Assembly (NCBI GenBank): GCA_030146905.1
Contig: JASLAV010000461.1
Coordinates: 1 to 5,112, forward strand
Length of the DNA stretch: 5,112 bases
Reading direction: 5' to 3'
DNA from: Lentzea sp.
GTDB taxonomy: Bacteria > Actinomycetota > Actinomycetes > Mycobacteriales > Pseudonocardiaceae
The notes beneath the pieces were generated by a model. That model was given only the letters and a program-made list of their open reading frames with translations. It was not told the origin of the DNA and did no database searches. Each line of letters starts with the position of its first letter. Positions within the stretch are counted from its first letter, which is position 1. The translations under genes and the position numbers were made by a program. This document shows positions 4,538-5,112 of the stretch, one piece after another.

Positions 4538-5112
4538 GTGAACATGCCGTCGGATCGAGAACGGGTGCTGTGCCTGAGTCCTCTCAGCACCCCCAACCCG
4601 GCCCTCGTGGTCGCGGCCGAACGAGCGGGCGCACTCGGTGTGCTCGACCTCGGGCGCGACGCCACCGCTGATCTCGCCCGCGTCGCAGCGCGTCATCCGC
4701 GTGCGTTCGGGGTGCGGCTGCACGGGCCGTTGACAGCGGCCTTGCCCGCGATGGTCGACACCGTCGTCGTTGATCTCGCCCGGCACGTTCCCGACCATGC
4801 TGAGCTGGGTGAACGCAGAATCCTCGCGGTGGTCACCTCGGTGGCGGAGGCCGTTGCCGCGATCGAGCACGGCGTCACCGGGCTGATCGCGAAGGGTGCC
4901 GAGGCCGGTGGCAGGGTGGGTGGATCGCCCGCCTTCGTGCTGCTCCAGCAGGTGCTCGCGCTGACCGATCGGCCGGTCTGGGTGGCGGGGTCGATCGGGC
5001 CCGACACGGCTGCCGCCGCCGTCGCCGGCGGTGCGCGCGGAGTGGTGCTGGAAGGACAGCTCGCACTCGTCGCCGAGGTGCGAAAACATATTTCCCGCGA
5101 ATTTGTCAACGC
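4538..5112 (+). CDS. N-terminal part of a PfaA-like PUFA/polyketide synthase (NMO/ER-like domain), runs off the window
   Basis: The open frame has no stop before the window end and shows about 190 residues of a nitronate monooxygenase/2-nitropropane dioxygenase-like TIM barrel (FMN-binding family, related to the PfaD enoyl reductase). Counting from the GTG at 4529, the barrel opens with LSPLSTPNPALVVAAERAGA (17-36) and GALGVLDLG, then VTSVAEAVAAIEHGVTGLI. The family signature appears as KGAEAGGRVGG (122-132), followed by VWVAGSIG and the closing GGARGVVLEGQLALV. An Arg follows EAGG where catalytic members of the family have His, so true oxidase activity is doubtful. Domains of this form occur at the N-terminus of very large PfaA-like synthases in actinomycetes, recognised from memory of the family. 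Start choice: GAGGAA (4523-4528) lies nine bases before the GTG at 4538. The GTG at 4529 has AGGG seven bases upstream, and the ATG at 4544 is also in frame. A stand-alone NMO-like protein cannot be excluded from this part alone. Confidence 0.72.
   Translation, partial: MNMPSDRERVLCLSPLSTPNPALVVAAERAGALGVLDLGRDATADLARVAARHPRAFGVRLHGPLTAALPAMVDTVVVDLARHVPDHAELGERRILAVVTSVAEAVAAIEHGVTGLIAKGAEAGGRVGGSPAFVLLQQVLALTDRPVWVAGSIGPDTAAAAVAGGARGVVLEGQLALVAEVRKHISREFVN

Noticed and set aside
4463..5089. Minus-strand open frame (208 codons) opposite the synthase-like gene
   Set aside because: The plus strand shows a coherent NMO-like barrel with the EAGG signature and a ribosome binding site. The antisense frame has no recognisable domain.

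Overview
The window is GC-rich, with coding regions strongly biased to G/C at third codon positions, GTG as well as ATG starts, and tight translational coupling. This fits a high-GC actinomycete, perhaps of Pseudonocardiales/Streptomyces type; the genus cannot be fixed from the sequence alone. No rRNA, tRNA, CRISPR array or insertion sequence was seen.

Left half (139-2694, all minus strand): a compact operon-like run read right to left. It contains a MerR-family regulator, a thioredoxin that overlaps its end, a CPA1-type Na+/H+ antiporter, and a P-loop uridine-kinase-like protein starting one base after the antiporter stop. The antiporter is broken: homology stops near residue 191 and resumes in another frame directly at the C-terminal transmembrane/tail part, so about a quarter of the protein is missing. 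In front of merR is a near-perfect 20-bp dyad inside a promoter with a 19-bp spacer, the hallmark of a MerR-controlled promoter. The -10 lies 7 nt from the ATG, so the message is probably leaderless. The likely theme is a self-regulated thiol/redox circuit with an ion transporter and kinase appended.

Middle (2812-4290, plus strand): a GNAT acetyltransferase and an aminoglycoside-phosphotransferase-fold kinase. The GNAT has an uncertain start and a damaged 3' end: a 17-bp tandem duplication creates the stop, and the expected family C-terminus (LPFEKALLVSR) survives downstream in another frame. A 13-bp perfect hairpin separates the GNAT from the kinase and ends right at the kinase's ribosome binding site.

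Right end (4291-5112, plus strand): a 238-bp intergenic region carries a terminator-like hairpin, a 9-bp perfect dyad and a 26-bp operator-like palindrome overlapping a possible promoter. It leads into a gene that runs off the window. Its 194 visible codons resemble a nitronate monooxygenase/enoyl-reductase-like TIM barrel of the kind found at the N-terminus of giant PfaA-like polyunsaturated-fatty-acid/polyketide synthases. The window therefore probably stops at the edge of a secondary-lipid or polyketide gene cluster, the most interesting unexplored part here.
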